DNA of 20,615 nucleotides from a virus. The stretch spans positions 1 through 20,615 of IMG/VR virus record IMGVR_UViG_3300012920_000359; one strand, given 5' to 3'. The notes under the pieces are model-generated. The model was not told the DNA's origin and searched no databases. It saw nothing but the letters and a program-made list of their open reading frames with translations. The position numbers were made by a program, and so were the translations under genes. This document shows, piece after piece, positions 15,572-20,615 of the stretch; positions within the stretch are counted from its first letter, which is position 1, and the number at the start of each line of letters is the position of its first letter.

Positions 15572-15807
15572 TTTCTAATCTTTTTTAATTCTTGTTGTTC
15601 TATTTCGTTCTTTTGCTTTTCAAATGTGAGATAGGTAAGACATTGAAGAACGTTAAGTCTCGTGACTGTATCGAACTTTGTAAGGTCTCCATTTGCGATT
15701 GCATATATGCTAGTGTACCATCCCCAAGTGCGGGAGAATTGTCCTCTGCTTGAGAAGTCTTTACTTTCATTTTCTTCATCTGTTGTCTTGAATAACTGAG
15801 GATACAT
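15568..15807 (-). CDS. Small tail-assembly chaperone-like protein, second frame
   Basis: The 79-residue protein starts ATG at 15807 and carries FSRTWGWYTSIYAIANGDLT, then KFDTVTRLNVLQCLTYLTFE and a charged helical end (KQKNEIEQQELKKIRK). The Trp-Gly-Trp-Tyr, Gly-Asp-Leu, Lys-Phe-Asp, Cys-Leu-x-Tyr-Leu pattern is one I recognise from small proteins next to tail chaperones in flavobacterial phages. It overlaps the 240-residue gene by about 208 nt in the -1 frame. Its own TGA overlaps the next start, so it fits the operon chain better than the C-terminus of the longer frame. It may be made from its own ATG or as a frameshift fusion. Confidence 0.7.
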   Translation of the reverse strand: MYPQLFKTTDEENESKDFSSRGQFSRTWGWYTSIYAIANGDLTKFDTVTRLNVLQCLTYLTFEKQKNEIEQQELKKIRK

Positions 15808-16322
15808 TTTAGTAACTCGCTCTCTAAATTGTAAAAAAAAACCGTCGCACCTAGCGCAACATTGAGAGGCATATCTAACATCGCCCTCTGCTTTTCTTCT
15901 GAGGGTTTGTACTCCTCTATATCGTGCATGTTTCTAACCTTATTTGTAATGGGTCTATAGAATGCACTCATTGCTATGTGGTAAGTGTCAAAGTTCTGTA
16001 TATTGGTTTCTAGGTCTATATACTCCCCGAAACTCATTTCTTCTAGTTTAGGAATGTGACCGTACTCTACACCGTTTAGGGTAAACCTTTCTACTAACTC
16101 AGTCTTGTTAGAGAAGATAGTAGTAAAATGCTCTATAAGGTCATTTAAGGACGTTAGACGAATCTTTAGAACCTCTAGCATGGATATACCACAAAAGATG
16201 CTAATCATCTTCTGAGCGATAAATTCCTCATCGTCATTCTTAGACTGTATATTTAAGAATTCTTGGTATTGACCTAGCGTTATTTCGCTTAAGTCTTTAG
16301 GTACTGTTAAATTGATTTCCAT
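15600..16322 (-). CDS. Tail-assembly chaperone-like protein, first frame
   Basis: The 240-residue protein begins MEINLTVPKDLSEITLGQYQ, then has MISIFCGISMLEVLKIRL and KLEEMSFGEYIDLETNIQNF. This layout (Pro-x-x-Leu-x-x-Ile-x-Leu-x-x-Tyr, a cysteine-centred helix, a Ser-Phe-Gly-Glu-Tyr repeat of the first motif) is typical of chaperone-position proteins in Bacteroidota phages that guard the tape measure. The helix FFYNLESELLKCILSYSRQQ (about 164-183) still looks authentic. The last 45-50 residues are low in similarity to anything and overlap the highly protein-like second frame, so they may be an unselected tail. A nine-T run lies near codon 161. Confidence 0.65.
   Translation of the reverse strand: MEINLTVPKDLSEITLGQYQEFLNIQSKNDDEEFIAQKMISIFCGISMLEVLKIRLTSLNDLIEHFTTIFSNKTELVERFTLNGVEYGHIPKLEEMSFGEYIDLETNIQNFDTYHIAMSAFYRPITNKVRNMHDIEEYKPSEEKQRAMLDMPLNVALGATVFFYNLESELLKCILSYSRQQMKKMKVKTSQAEDNSPALGDGTLAYMQSQMETLQSSIQSRDLTFFNVLPISHLKSKRTK
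15833..15841 (-). other. Possible -1 frameshift slippery run (nine T)
   Basis: In the minus-strand message of the 240-residue gene the codons read GTT TTT TTT TAC. A -1 slip would enter the frame of the 79-residue protein, and no stop lies between the run and its ATG at 15807. Programmed frameshifts at chaperone genes upstream of tape measures are well known. Against it, the slip would skip a helix that looks genuine. Confidence 0.35.
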
Positions 16323-16332
16323 ATATATAAAA

Positions 16333-16509
16333 CTAGTATCTATAGAATCTGTTATAGTAACGAGCCATACTATATGCTTCGCTTAACATTTTGAAGGATT
16401 GTCTAGGACTTCTAGGGTTCATTATTAACTTAACACGAACTCCTTTTGCTTCGTAGATATATTGCTCTACATATTGCGCCATCTCCTCTATTGTTATCTC
16501 CTCTATCAT
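16333..16509 (-). CDS. 58-residue gene after terminase
   Basis: A short frame starts ATG at 16509, overlapping the terminase TGA stop (ATGA). It begins MIEEITIEEMAQYVEQYIYE and ends with an aromatic-basic patch (MARYYNRFYRY). It occupies the otherwise empty space between terminase and the chaperone gene, ending 10 nt before the next start. The acidic helical start and aromatic-basic end do not match any family I know. The operon fit is the main support. Confidence 0.65.
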   Translation of the reverse strand: MIEEITIEEMAQYVEQYIYEAKGVRVKLIMNPRSPRQSFKMLSEAYSMARYYNRFYRY

Positions 16510-17711
16510 AGTATAGAATACTTACCTCTATTAGGATTGCTTAACTGATAACTTACTGCATATCTAACCGCATCTATTAAGTGGTTAAACTTATCGCATG
16601 GAGTCTGTGACTTCTTCTCTAGCCAACTGTAGTTATTCAACTCCTTAACTAGGTCTACGCTATCCTCGTCAATCACTAAGTCATAGTCTTGAAGTAATGA
16701 GATACCATACACAATACTATCCGCTCCTTTGATTGCTGGAACTACATTATTGCCTAGAGCGTTTAACTCTGCTATAAGTCTAGGTTCTGCACCATCTCCT
16801 ACGATTAGACTATCTTTAGCAAAGCGTCTATTCATATCTGCTATATGAGAAGTTGTTAACCCTTGCTTGTGAATATGTTGCTTAAGGTATATAGTCTTAG
16901 TGTCTCTATCTATAGATGTCTGCACCAAAGTTGTGGGGTCATTCGAGAACCCATAATCTTGTCCGAATACTGAAGGTGTAACCTCTCTGAACTTACCTAG
17001 TTTCCAATTGGTGAATATAACACCCTCTGCCTTCTCTAACCATCCTCCTAGTATCTGATGCTTATAACGTTCGGGTCTACGCTCTCTAGTGGTCTCTATT
17101 TGCTTTAGAAAACTATCTGAAAGGTTCTCTATGTTGTCCTTATAGGTTGTGTGTATGTATGTAACATCGTCCTTAACTGTATTGCTACCACCTTCTACAC
17201 CCCTACCTTCAAAGAACCTTTGGTATATAAAATGCTCTTTAGTCGTAGGGTTTAGTATTAGAATGACCCTATTGTCTTTATGCTTTGCCCTAATGGATAG
17301 GTCTATCTTATCGAAGATGTCTTCGTGTACTAATTCTTCTGCCTCATCTAGAACCCAAGTAGTAACACCTTGTAAACTCTTTAGGTTTGCAGTTTGGTCT
17401 CCCGATGAGGTCTTAATACCCTTGAATATAATCTTACTACCTGTGTGTAGGTTTGTAATCTCATCCTTAGTGATATGAAAGTCCTCTACTCTATCTAACT
17501 CCTCTAGCTTCTCTATGAACTCGGGAATAATAGATATGTGTGCAGAGGCCATTGTATAACGTGTGAACAATATAACGTGACCACGCTCATAAGTCAACGC
17601 TACTAGCAATGAGTTAACTGAATAAGATTTACCACTACCACGACCACCTGTCACAACAAAGTAACGAGTATCGCCTCCTAGTAGTTCATACTTCTTATTG
17701 AGTTCTATCAC
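16506..17711 (-). CDS. terL: Terminase large subunit, PBSX-type ATPase-nuclease
   Basis: This 401-residue protein is the DNA-packaging motor. The N-terminal ATPase has Walker A GGRGSGKS (22-29), Walker B VLDEAEE (120-126, catalytic Glu likely E123) and a coupling motif ILNPTTKEH (about 151-159). The C-terminal nuclease has acidic residues in GQDYGFSNDPT (about 250-260), LIVGDGAEPRL (about 303-313) and FNHLIDAVRYAVSY (about 377-390). Length and motif order match the PBSX-type terminase_3 group. The start is GTG at 17711, overlapping the TAG of the small subunit by one base (TAGTG), analogous to the TAATG joints elsewhere. The enzyme would cut and translocate concatemers into proheads through a portal that is not recognisable in this window. 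Confidence 0.93.
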   Translation of the reverse strand: MIELNKKYELLGGDTRYFVVTGGRGSGKSYSVNSLLVALTYERGHVILFTRYTMASAHISIIPEFIEKLEELDRVEDFHITKDEITNLHTGSKIIFKGIKTSSGDQTANLKSLQGVTTWVLDEAEELVHEDIFDKIDLSIRAKHKDNRVILILNPTTKEHFIYQRFFEGRGVEGGSNTVKDDVTYIHTTYKDNIENLSDSFLKQIETTRERRPERYKHQILGGWLEKAEGVIFTNWKLGKFREVTPSVFGQDYGFSNDPTTLVQTSIDRDTKTIYLKQHIHKQGLTTSHIADMNRRFAKDSLIVGDGAEPRLIAELNALGNNVVPAIKGADSIVYGISLLQDYDLVIDEDSVDLVKELNNYSWLEKKSQTPCDKFNHLIDAVRYAVSYQLSNPNRGKYSIL

Positions 17712-17986
17712 TACTTAAACTTAAACAGTTCTTTGAAGTCTATGTTGACACCTTCAGTAGATTTGATATCTATCTGAGTTTCGGGTTTACCTAGATAATA
17801 CTCTAAGAATAATTTGCCCGCTTGAATGTCTTGTTTCTCGACCGCTTTAGTCTTAACCATTTTAAGGACTTCTACGACGTCTTCTACAGAGTTCGCTTGT
17901 TCTAGTGCATCTCTGTACTTATTCTTTCTCTTATCGCTTCCTTTTGCCTTTGTAGAGTGTCCTCCGTTATTCTTGCGCTTATCCAT
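17711..17986 (-). CDS. terS: Terminase small subunit (probable)
   Basis: The 91-residue protein has a strongly basic N-terminus (KRKNNGGHSTKAKGSDKRKN). A helix follows (VEDVVEVLKMVKTKAVEKQD), and then AGKLFLEYYLGKPETQIDIK. The LFLEYYLGKP-x-x-x-x-Asp segment is the typical end of small terminase subunits in Bacteroidota phages, where it follows a DNA-binding part. It lies directly upstream of the large subunit with a one-base overlap. It would recognise the packaging start on phage DNA. It is shorter than many small subunits, so the DNA-binding part may be reduced to the basic N-terminus. Confidence 0.75.
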   Translation of the reverse strand: MDKRKNNGGHSTKAKGSDKRKNKYRDALEQANSVEDVVEVLKMVKTKAVEKQDIQAGKLFLEYYLGKPETQIDIKSTEGVNIDFKELFKFK

Positions 17987-18015
17987 TTAAAAGAAATTAA
18001 CTATTAATTATTTAT

Positions 18016-18023
18016 ATAACTTA
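18016..18023 (-). promoter_or_regulatory. TAAGTTAT element before terminase
   Basis: The minus-strand octamer lies 29 nt upstream of the small terminase ATG and about 23 nt beyond a terminator U-tract. A promoter must lie here if the terminator is effective. Flanking AGGGTTT and ATA match the copy at 120-127. This is the best-spaced candidate for a late promoter core. Confidence 0.4.
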
Positions 18024-18046
18024 AAACCCTTGAAAATGTTATGCAT

Positions 18047-18070
18047 AAAAAAAGGGAGCTATTAACTCCC
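18047..18070 (-). terminator. Intrinsic terminator of the single-gene unit
   Basis: On the minus strand GGGAG (18070-18066) pairs with CTCCC (18058-18054) around a 7-nt loop, followed by seven T (18053-18047). It ends the transcript of the 90-residue gene and separates it from terminase. Positions 18071-18126 between stop and hairpin hold nothing I can name. Confidence 0.8.
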
Positions 18071-18126
18071 TCTTGACCCTTTGTGATACCTTTGCTCTCT
18101 AGATGGGTCTACCTACCTATTACTTA

Positions 18127-18399
18127 CTATCTGATTGTTCTGTAGCTTCTTACTCTTACCCATCTTTTTAAAGGGTTTCCTGTTTTGCCTAAAGGCAGTG
18201 TTACTTGGTATTTTTCAGTAGACCATTCGGCGGTAACTTCTACATAAGTACACCCATACTTATCCACTGTTACATTTTCAATCTCTACGTTTGAAAGCAC
18301 CTCGTTAGCGTCCGTAGATGCATAATCAAAATGGAATCTATTGTTTGCGAATTGGTCTTTTGTGAACTTTATTAATTTATTTTCTTGTGCAGTTGTCAT
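18127..18399 (-). CDS. Hypothetical 90-residue protein in its own transcription unit
   Basis: The N-terminus is helical and polar (ENKLIKFTKDQFANNRFHFD), followed by beta-like strands (VEIENVTVDKYGCTYVEVTA) and a basic end (KRWVRVRSYRTIR). I recognise no family. The gene has a consensus host-type promoter 5' (18433-18463), an A-rich leader with three AAAAAC repeats, and a terminator 3', so it is expressed alone. Such isolated units in phages often encode early host-interaction or regulatory proteins, but that is inference. The promoter is nearly identical in layout to the one driving the plus-strand genes at 7584-7995, so the two units are probably co-regulated. Confidence 0.7.
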   Translation of the reverse strand: MTTAQENKLIKFTKDQFANNRFHFDYASTDANEVLSNVEIENVTVDKYGCTYVEVTAEWSTEKYQVTLPLGKTGNPLKRWVRVRSYRTIR

Positions 18400-18432
18400 T
18401 TTATTTTGTTTTTGTTTTTGTTTTTACTGATG

Positions 18433-18463
18433 TAAAGATACGGACTTTTTACATATCTCCAAA
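18433..18463 (-). promoter_or_regulatory. Bacteroidota-type host promoter for the 90-residue gene
   Basis: On the minus strand TTTG (18463-18460), a 19-nt spacer and TATCTTTA (18440-18433) fit TTTG / TAnnTTTG with one mismatch at the last base. GTTTGGAG and GTCCGTAT are identical in sequence and spacing (11 nt between them) to the promoter at 7524-7554. An A/T tract with a second GTTTG precedes it. Confidence 0.78.
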
Positions 18464-18498
18464 CTTTTTGCAAACTTTTTTTAAAATAAGTTTAAAAA

Positions 18499-18514
18499 TA
18501 CGTATTACTACGTA
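18499..18514. repeat. Double TACGTA dyad ahead of the promoter
   Basis: TACGTA-TTAC-TACGTA lies about 35 bp upstream of the TTTG box, between it and the preceding terminator. Two copies of a 6-bp palindrome 4 bp apart look like an operator. Its minus-strand read TACGTAGTAATA differs at one base from part of the dyad at 7299-7315. Confidence 0.4.
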
Positions 18515-18515
18515 G

Positions 18516-18540
18516 AAAAAAAGGGACTCTTTCGAATCCC
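18516..18540 (-). terminator. Intrinsic terminator of the upstream small-gene operon
   Basis: On the minus strand GGGATTC (18540-18534) pairs with GAGTCCC (18529-18523) around a GAAA tetraloop, with one G-U pair, followed by seven T (18522-18516). It ends the transcript that includes the sigma factor gene, 6 nt past the last stop codon. Confidence 0.85.
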
Positions 18541-18546
18541 CTTATC

Positions 18547-18957
18547 TTAATCTTCGTACTCTTTGTACAACCTCTTAAGGTTTCCAACCATCTCCCTCAC
18601 ACAACTAGAACAATCTGTTGTAGTCCTAGGCACTTTCAATCTAAAGACTCTGTTGTAAATCTTTAACATGTCTCTTTGGTCTTGTATCTTAACTTGCTTG
18701 GTTCCCTTTGCAAAGAACTCGGTTAGGAAGTTATACTCATCTTCTTCTAAGCACAACGGCTTGTAGTATGGAAAAATCTTGTTCAATTTGGCTTTTCTCT
18801 CTTCACATCCGCAATCTTCTCCTAGAATAAACTTTGCTACCTTTGCTACACCTGTCGCCTCTAGAACTTTTTCAACTGTATCTCCTAGTCCTTCAGACTC
18901 TTTTGCCTTTATCATTTCTTTGTACTCTTTGGTACGCTTGTCTATTTTCTTACTCAT
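18547..18957 (-). CDS. Conserved phage protein with CGC and CSSC cysteines
   Basis: The 136-residue protein begins MSKKIDKRTKEYKEMIKAKE and contains SEGLGDTVEKVLEATGVAKV at 21-40. EDCGCEERKAKLNKIFPYYK follows at 47-66 and DCSSCVREM at 115-123. Cysteines at 49, 51, 69, 116 and 119 could bind zinc. I recognise the GLGDTVEKVTxATG and CGCxERKxxLNKxFPY blocks as a recurrent protein of Bacteroidota phages and prophages near the terminase. The function is unknown to me, and a packaging or DNA-binding accessory is a guess from position. I chose the ATG at 18957. An in-frame start at 19035 would add 26 residues that overlap the real gene at 18968-19093. Confidence 0.75.
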   Translation of the reverse strand: MSKKIDKRTKEYKEMIKAKESEGLGDTVEKVLEATGVAKVAKFILGEDCGCEERKAKLNKIFPYYKPLCLEEDEYNFLTEFFAKGTKQVKIQDQRDMLKIYNRVFRLKVPRTTTDCSSCVREMVGNLKRLYKEYED

Positions 18958-18967
18958 ATCTTTTATT

Positions 18968-19093
18968 TTATCCTTGCCCCCTACTTGGTTTCTTGTAGGC
19001 GTTTTGATTCTTACTTGCGTTCTTACTATGAACACCCTTTCTTTTCTTCTTTACAGTTTCTAGTTTACTGCTTACTATTTTTTGTTTTGCCAT
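18968..19093 (-). CDS. 41-residue Lys-rich conserved phage protein
   Basis: The short frame begins MAKQKIVSSKLETVKKKRKG and goes on VHSKNASKNQNAYKKPSRGQ before ending in Gly. The KKRKGVHSKN and YKKPxRGQG strings are ones I know from tiny basic proteins of Bacteroidota phages, so this is very probably a real gene despite its size. About a quarter of the residues are Lys, so nucleic-acid contact is plausible. It overlaps the end of the upstream 61-residue gene by 29 nt and stops 10 nt before the next start. Confidence 0.75.
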   Translation of the reverse strand: MAKQKIVSSKLETVKKKRKGVHSKNASKNQNAYKKPSRGQG

Positions 19094-19250
19094 TATAAAT
19101 ATCTTTTTCTTTTTGACTTAATGTGTGATAAGCATAAAGCGGACAAGATAAATCTTCGACCTCTGTTCTGTATGCCTCGGTTTTATTTCCGAGTTTTCTT
19201 ATGTTCGTTAGGTACTCATAAGACACGTTCTCATCCGCTTCTACTATCAT
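19065..19250 (-). CDS. Small hypothetical protein after the sigma factor
   Basis: This 61-residue protein begins MIVEADENVSYEYLTNIRKL, then has CPLYAYHTLSQKEKDIYNGK. Its ATG overlaps the TGA stop of the sigma factor (ATGA), so translation is coupled and the two may function together, for example as a sigma-associated factor. That link is inference. No family was recognised. Confidence 0.6.
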   Translation of the reverse strand: MIVEADENVSYEYLTNIRKLGNKTEAYRTEVEDLSCPLYAYHTLSQKEKDIYNGKTKNSKQ

Positions 19251-19789
19251 ATTAATTCGTATTCTTCGTTTAGGTAGTCTTGGTAGTCTTCAGATACTTC
19301 TTCTCTTATTGCATCCTTACACTTCTTTAACGTTGTAAATATGCTAGAGGTTGATATGCCTGTCTCTTTACTTAATGTTCTCATAGACTTACCTGTATCT
19401 CTGTAGAGTTTATATAACAACTCGTCGTACCAATGTAAATCTTTAACAACTGTATCTACCTTATCGAAGATTTTGTTTAGTGCATCTGCCCTCTGTATCT
19501 CCTCAAGGTCGTTACTTATTCCCTCGCCTAGATAGTTAAGAACTTCTGTACTTACCTTGTTCTTGTTGTTCTTTTGTTTCTTGAAGTCTAGAAACATATT
19601 TCTTAACACGAAATACATATACGCTTTTCTGACTTCGCCATCTTTAACCAATTGGTCTTCTCGACAGTATTTGATTATTTTGATGTATGATTCTTGTACT
19701 ATGTCTTCTGCGAAGAAGTCCTCGCCAAACCCCTTCACAGTTGACACATACTCGTCGTGGTGTTGTGCTACTTTAGCAATCCAACTCAT
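19247..19789 (-). CDS. Phage-encoded sigma-70 family factor
   Basis: The 180-residue protein has the two-domain sigma layout without regions 1 and 3. Region 2 (about 24-72) includes AEDIVQESYIKIIKY, the DIVQE-type core-binding helix, and AYMYFVLRNMFLDFKK, the DNA-melting helix. Region 4 (about 132-165) is a helix-turn-helix with MRTLSKETGISTSSIFTTLK, where SSIFTTLKKCKDAI is the recognition helix. It would bind host RNA polymerase and direct it to phage promoters. It is encoded before the terminase-tail operon, in keeping with middle expression and control of late genes. The TAAGTTAT elements are possible targets. ECF-like proteins of similar size exist in hosts, but the context here is phage. 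Confidence 0.8.
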   Translation of the reverse strand: MSWIAKVAQHHDEYVSTVKGFGEDFFAEDIVQESYIKIIKYCREDQLVKDGEVRKAYMYFVLRNMFLDFKKQKNNKNKVSTEVLNYLGEGISNDLEEIQRADALNKIFDKVDTVVKDLHWYDELLYKLYRDTGKSMRTLSKETGISTSSIFTTLKKCKDAIREEVSEDYQDYLNEEYELI

Positions 19790-19798
19790 TGACGTAGA

Positions 19799-20071
19799 TT
19801 AAAAAGGTAAACCATTAGACTCGACCTCGTTACTTGGTAGGTCTTGTAACCCTTGCTTTGGTTGTTCAACCTCTGCGTTAGGGTTTACCCATGGCTCTGA
19901 GAAAGATAGGCTCATGTACTCAGTACCTTTAGCAGATATCTTTTTCCATACTGCAATCTCCATGTCTACACCGTTCACTCTACACTTACCCTTAAAATCG
20001 GGGTGATTCTCTGCCTTTTTGTTGTTCATGAATAGCGCACCGCTATTGTCTTTTGTTTCGAATTGACTCAT
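19799..20071 (-). CDS. Small conserved phage protein, beta-rich
   Basis: The 90-residue protein has DNSGALFMNNKKAENHPDFK, then GKCRVNGVDMEIAVWKKISA and EYMSLSFSEPW, ending in a Pro/Gln/Glu tail. The N-x-G-A-L-F ... G-K-x-x-V-x-G ... W-K-K ... S-L-S-F pattern occurs in small phage proteins I have seen near replication genes. Its role is not known to me, and an OB-like single-strand binding fold is conceivable from the strand pattern but not shown. It starts 28 nt after the previous gene and stops 9 nt before the sigma factor. Confidence 0.65.
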   Translation of the reverse strand: MSQFETKDNSGALFMNNKKAENHPDFKGKCRVNGVDMEIAVWKKISAKGTEYMSLSFSEPWVNPNAEVEQPKQGLQDLPSNEVESNGLPF

Positions 20072-20099
20072 TCTGTTTGATTTATTTGTTATTAATTGA

Positions 20100-20315
20100 T
20101 TACTTATTTAAAAGAAGTTTAACCTCTCTACCCAAATCTGCATCGTTAGGGTTTTCTGTTTGTGCCTTTCTAATCTCTCTGAGAGTATCTAGGTCTTTCA
20201 TTATGTCTAAGAGTATCGCACCCGCTTTGTGAACATCTCCTTTAGTGTTCTCTGCTAATCCTAGTGTCTGTGCTATTCTTTGACAATGCTTTAAAATTCT
20301 ATTTTGTTGTGACAT
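20100..20315 (-). CDS. Small helical hypothetical protein
   Basis: The 71-residue protein is all-helical in pattern (MSQQNRILKHCQRIAQTLGL, then DVHKAGAILLDIMKDLDTL) with a basic end. Nothing suggests an enzyme. It overlaps the preceding 47-residue gene by 17 nt. No family was recognised. Confidence 0.6.
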   Translation of the reverse strand: MSQQNRILKHCQRIAQTLGLAENTKGDVHKAGAILLDIMKDLDTLREIRKAQTENPNDADLGREVKLLLNK

Positions 20316-20442
20316 TTGTTAATTGTTTTTGTTCGTTTGCTATTCGTTCTTGTTTCTGCTTTACCGCTATTACTAACTTCTTAAATTCGTTACGCTTATT
20401 GTAATAGTCTTTGGTTCTTGTTTGTAATTTGTTGTTGAACAT
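20299..20442 (-). CDS. 47-residue Lys/Gln-rich small gene
   Basis: A short frame begins ATG at 20442, MFNNKLQTRTKDYYNKRNEF, and is helical and polar to its end. Its ATG shares its first base with the upstream TAA (TAATG), as do several genes in this window, and it overlaps the next gene by 17 nt. Because it sits exactly in the operon chain it is probably real. No function can be assigned. Confidence 0.55.
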   Translation of the reverse strand: MFNNKLQTRTKDYYNKRNEFKKLVIAVKQKQERIANEQKQLTNVTTK

Positions 20443-20615
20443 TAGTATATTGTTTTAGTAGTTCCGTCTGTATATCTGACAATCTTTAAACCTTTAGTGT
20501 AGGGCGTTATCTTCTGTCCCATTGTGTTATAGTAACCCTCTATTGTTTTGCTATTGTGCAAGGGGTCTAGTGATAAGTTACAGTTTATTTCGTAGGGTCC
20601 AAACACTTCGCTTTG
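20442..20615 (-). CDS. Partial gene at right edge (3' end)
   Basis: The frame is open from the right edge to a TAA at 20442-20444, giving 57 C-terminal residues. They include EVFGPYEINCNLSLDPLHNS and YYNTMGQKITPYTKGLKIVR. The start lies outside the window. The mix of aromatic and beta-prone residues looks like genuine protein, but no family can be named. Confidence 0.6.
   Translation of the reverse strand, partial: QSEVFGPYEINCNLSLDPLHNSKTIEGYYNTMGQKITPYTKGLKIVRYTDGTTKTIY

Noticed and set aside
17149-17478. 109-codon plus-strand open frame
   Set aside because: Antisense to the terminase ATPase region; no start context and composition of a shadow frame.
18958-19035. 26-residue N-terminal extension of the Cys-containing protein
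   Set aside because: This stretch is the coding region of the 41-residue Lys-rich gene in another frame, and the ATG at 18957 gives the family-like MSKK start.

Overview
The window looks like part of a tailed-phage genome (siphovirus-like, HK97-type capsid) that infects a bacterium of the Bacteroidota, most likely a marine Flavobacteriia member. The evidence is low GC content (about one third by eye), gene families I know from flavobacterial phages and prophages, and two promoters with the Bacteroidota layout TTTG-19 nt-TAnnTTTG. No integrase, tRNA, CRISPR array or bacterial housekeeping gene is visible. Whether this is a free phage or a prophage cannot be decided from the window.

Layout, read in the direction of transcription (almost everything is on the minus strand, so from high to low coordinates). 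(1) 20615-18547: a compact string of small genes, including a phage-encoded sigma-70-type factor (19247-19789) and a 41-residue Lys-rich gene, closed by a strong terminator at 18516-18540. (2) 18463-18047: a single-gene unit with its own host-type promoter, one 90-residue unknown protein and its own terminator. (3) 17986-8100: terminase small and large subunits, then an almost gapless tail module (two overlapping chaperone-like genes, tail-completion proteins, two large tail/baseplate proteins and a 940-residue tape measure). (4) 7996-7213: a plus-strand island with two small genes, a host-type promoter, a terminator and a repeat-rich 370-bp non-coding region. (5) 7212-1: a head module with an XkdF-like protease, two fibre or decoration proteins, a small Cys-rich protein, an acidic scaffold candidate and the major capsid protein, followed by the tail tube protein and the start of another gene.

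The genes would cooperate as follows. The terminase packages DNA. The protease, scaffold and capsid protein build the head. The tube, tape measure, chaperones and tip proteins build the tail. The sigma factor may redirect host polymerase to the late units, and four of these units share the octamer TAAGTTAT just ahead of their first gene. No portal protein was recognised, and the tail module lies between the terminase and the head module, which is unusual.

Most striking observations: no GATC (and no CCGG) found anywhere in the window by eye; a paired 32-bp iteron-like repeat with several dyads in the 7213-7583 gap; twin host-type promoters with identical blocks at identical spacing; the shared TAAGTTAT octamer; a capsid/tube region bracketed by intrinsic terminators; and a dual-frame tail-chaperone locus with a nine-T run.
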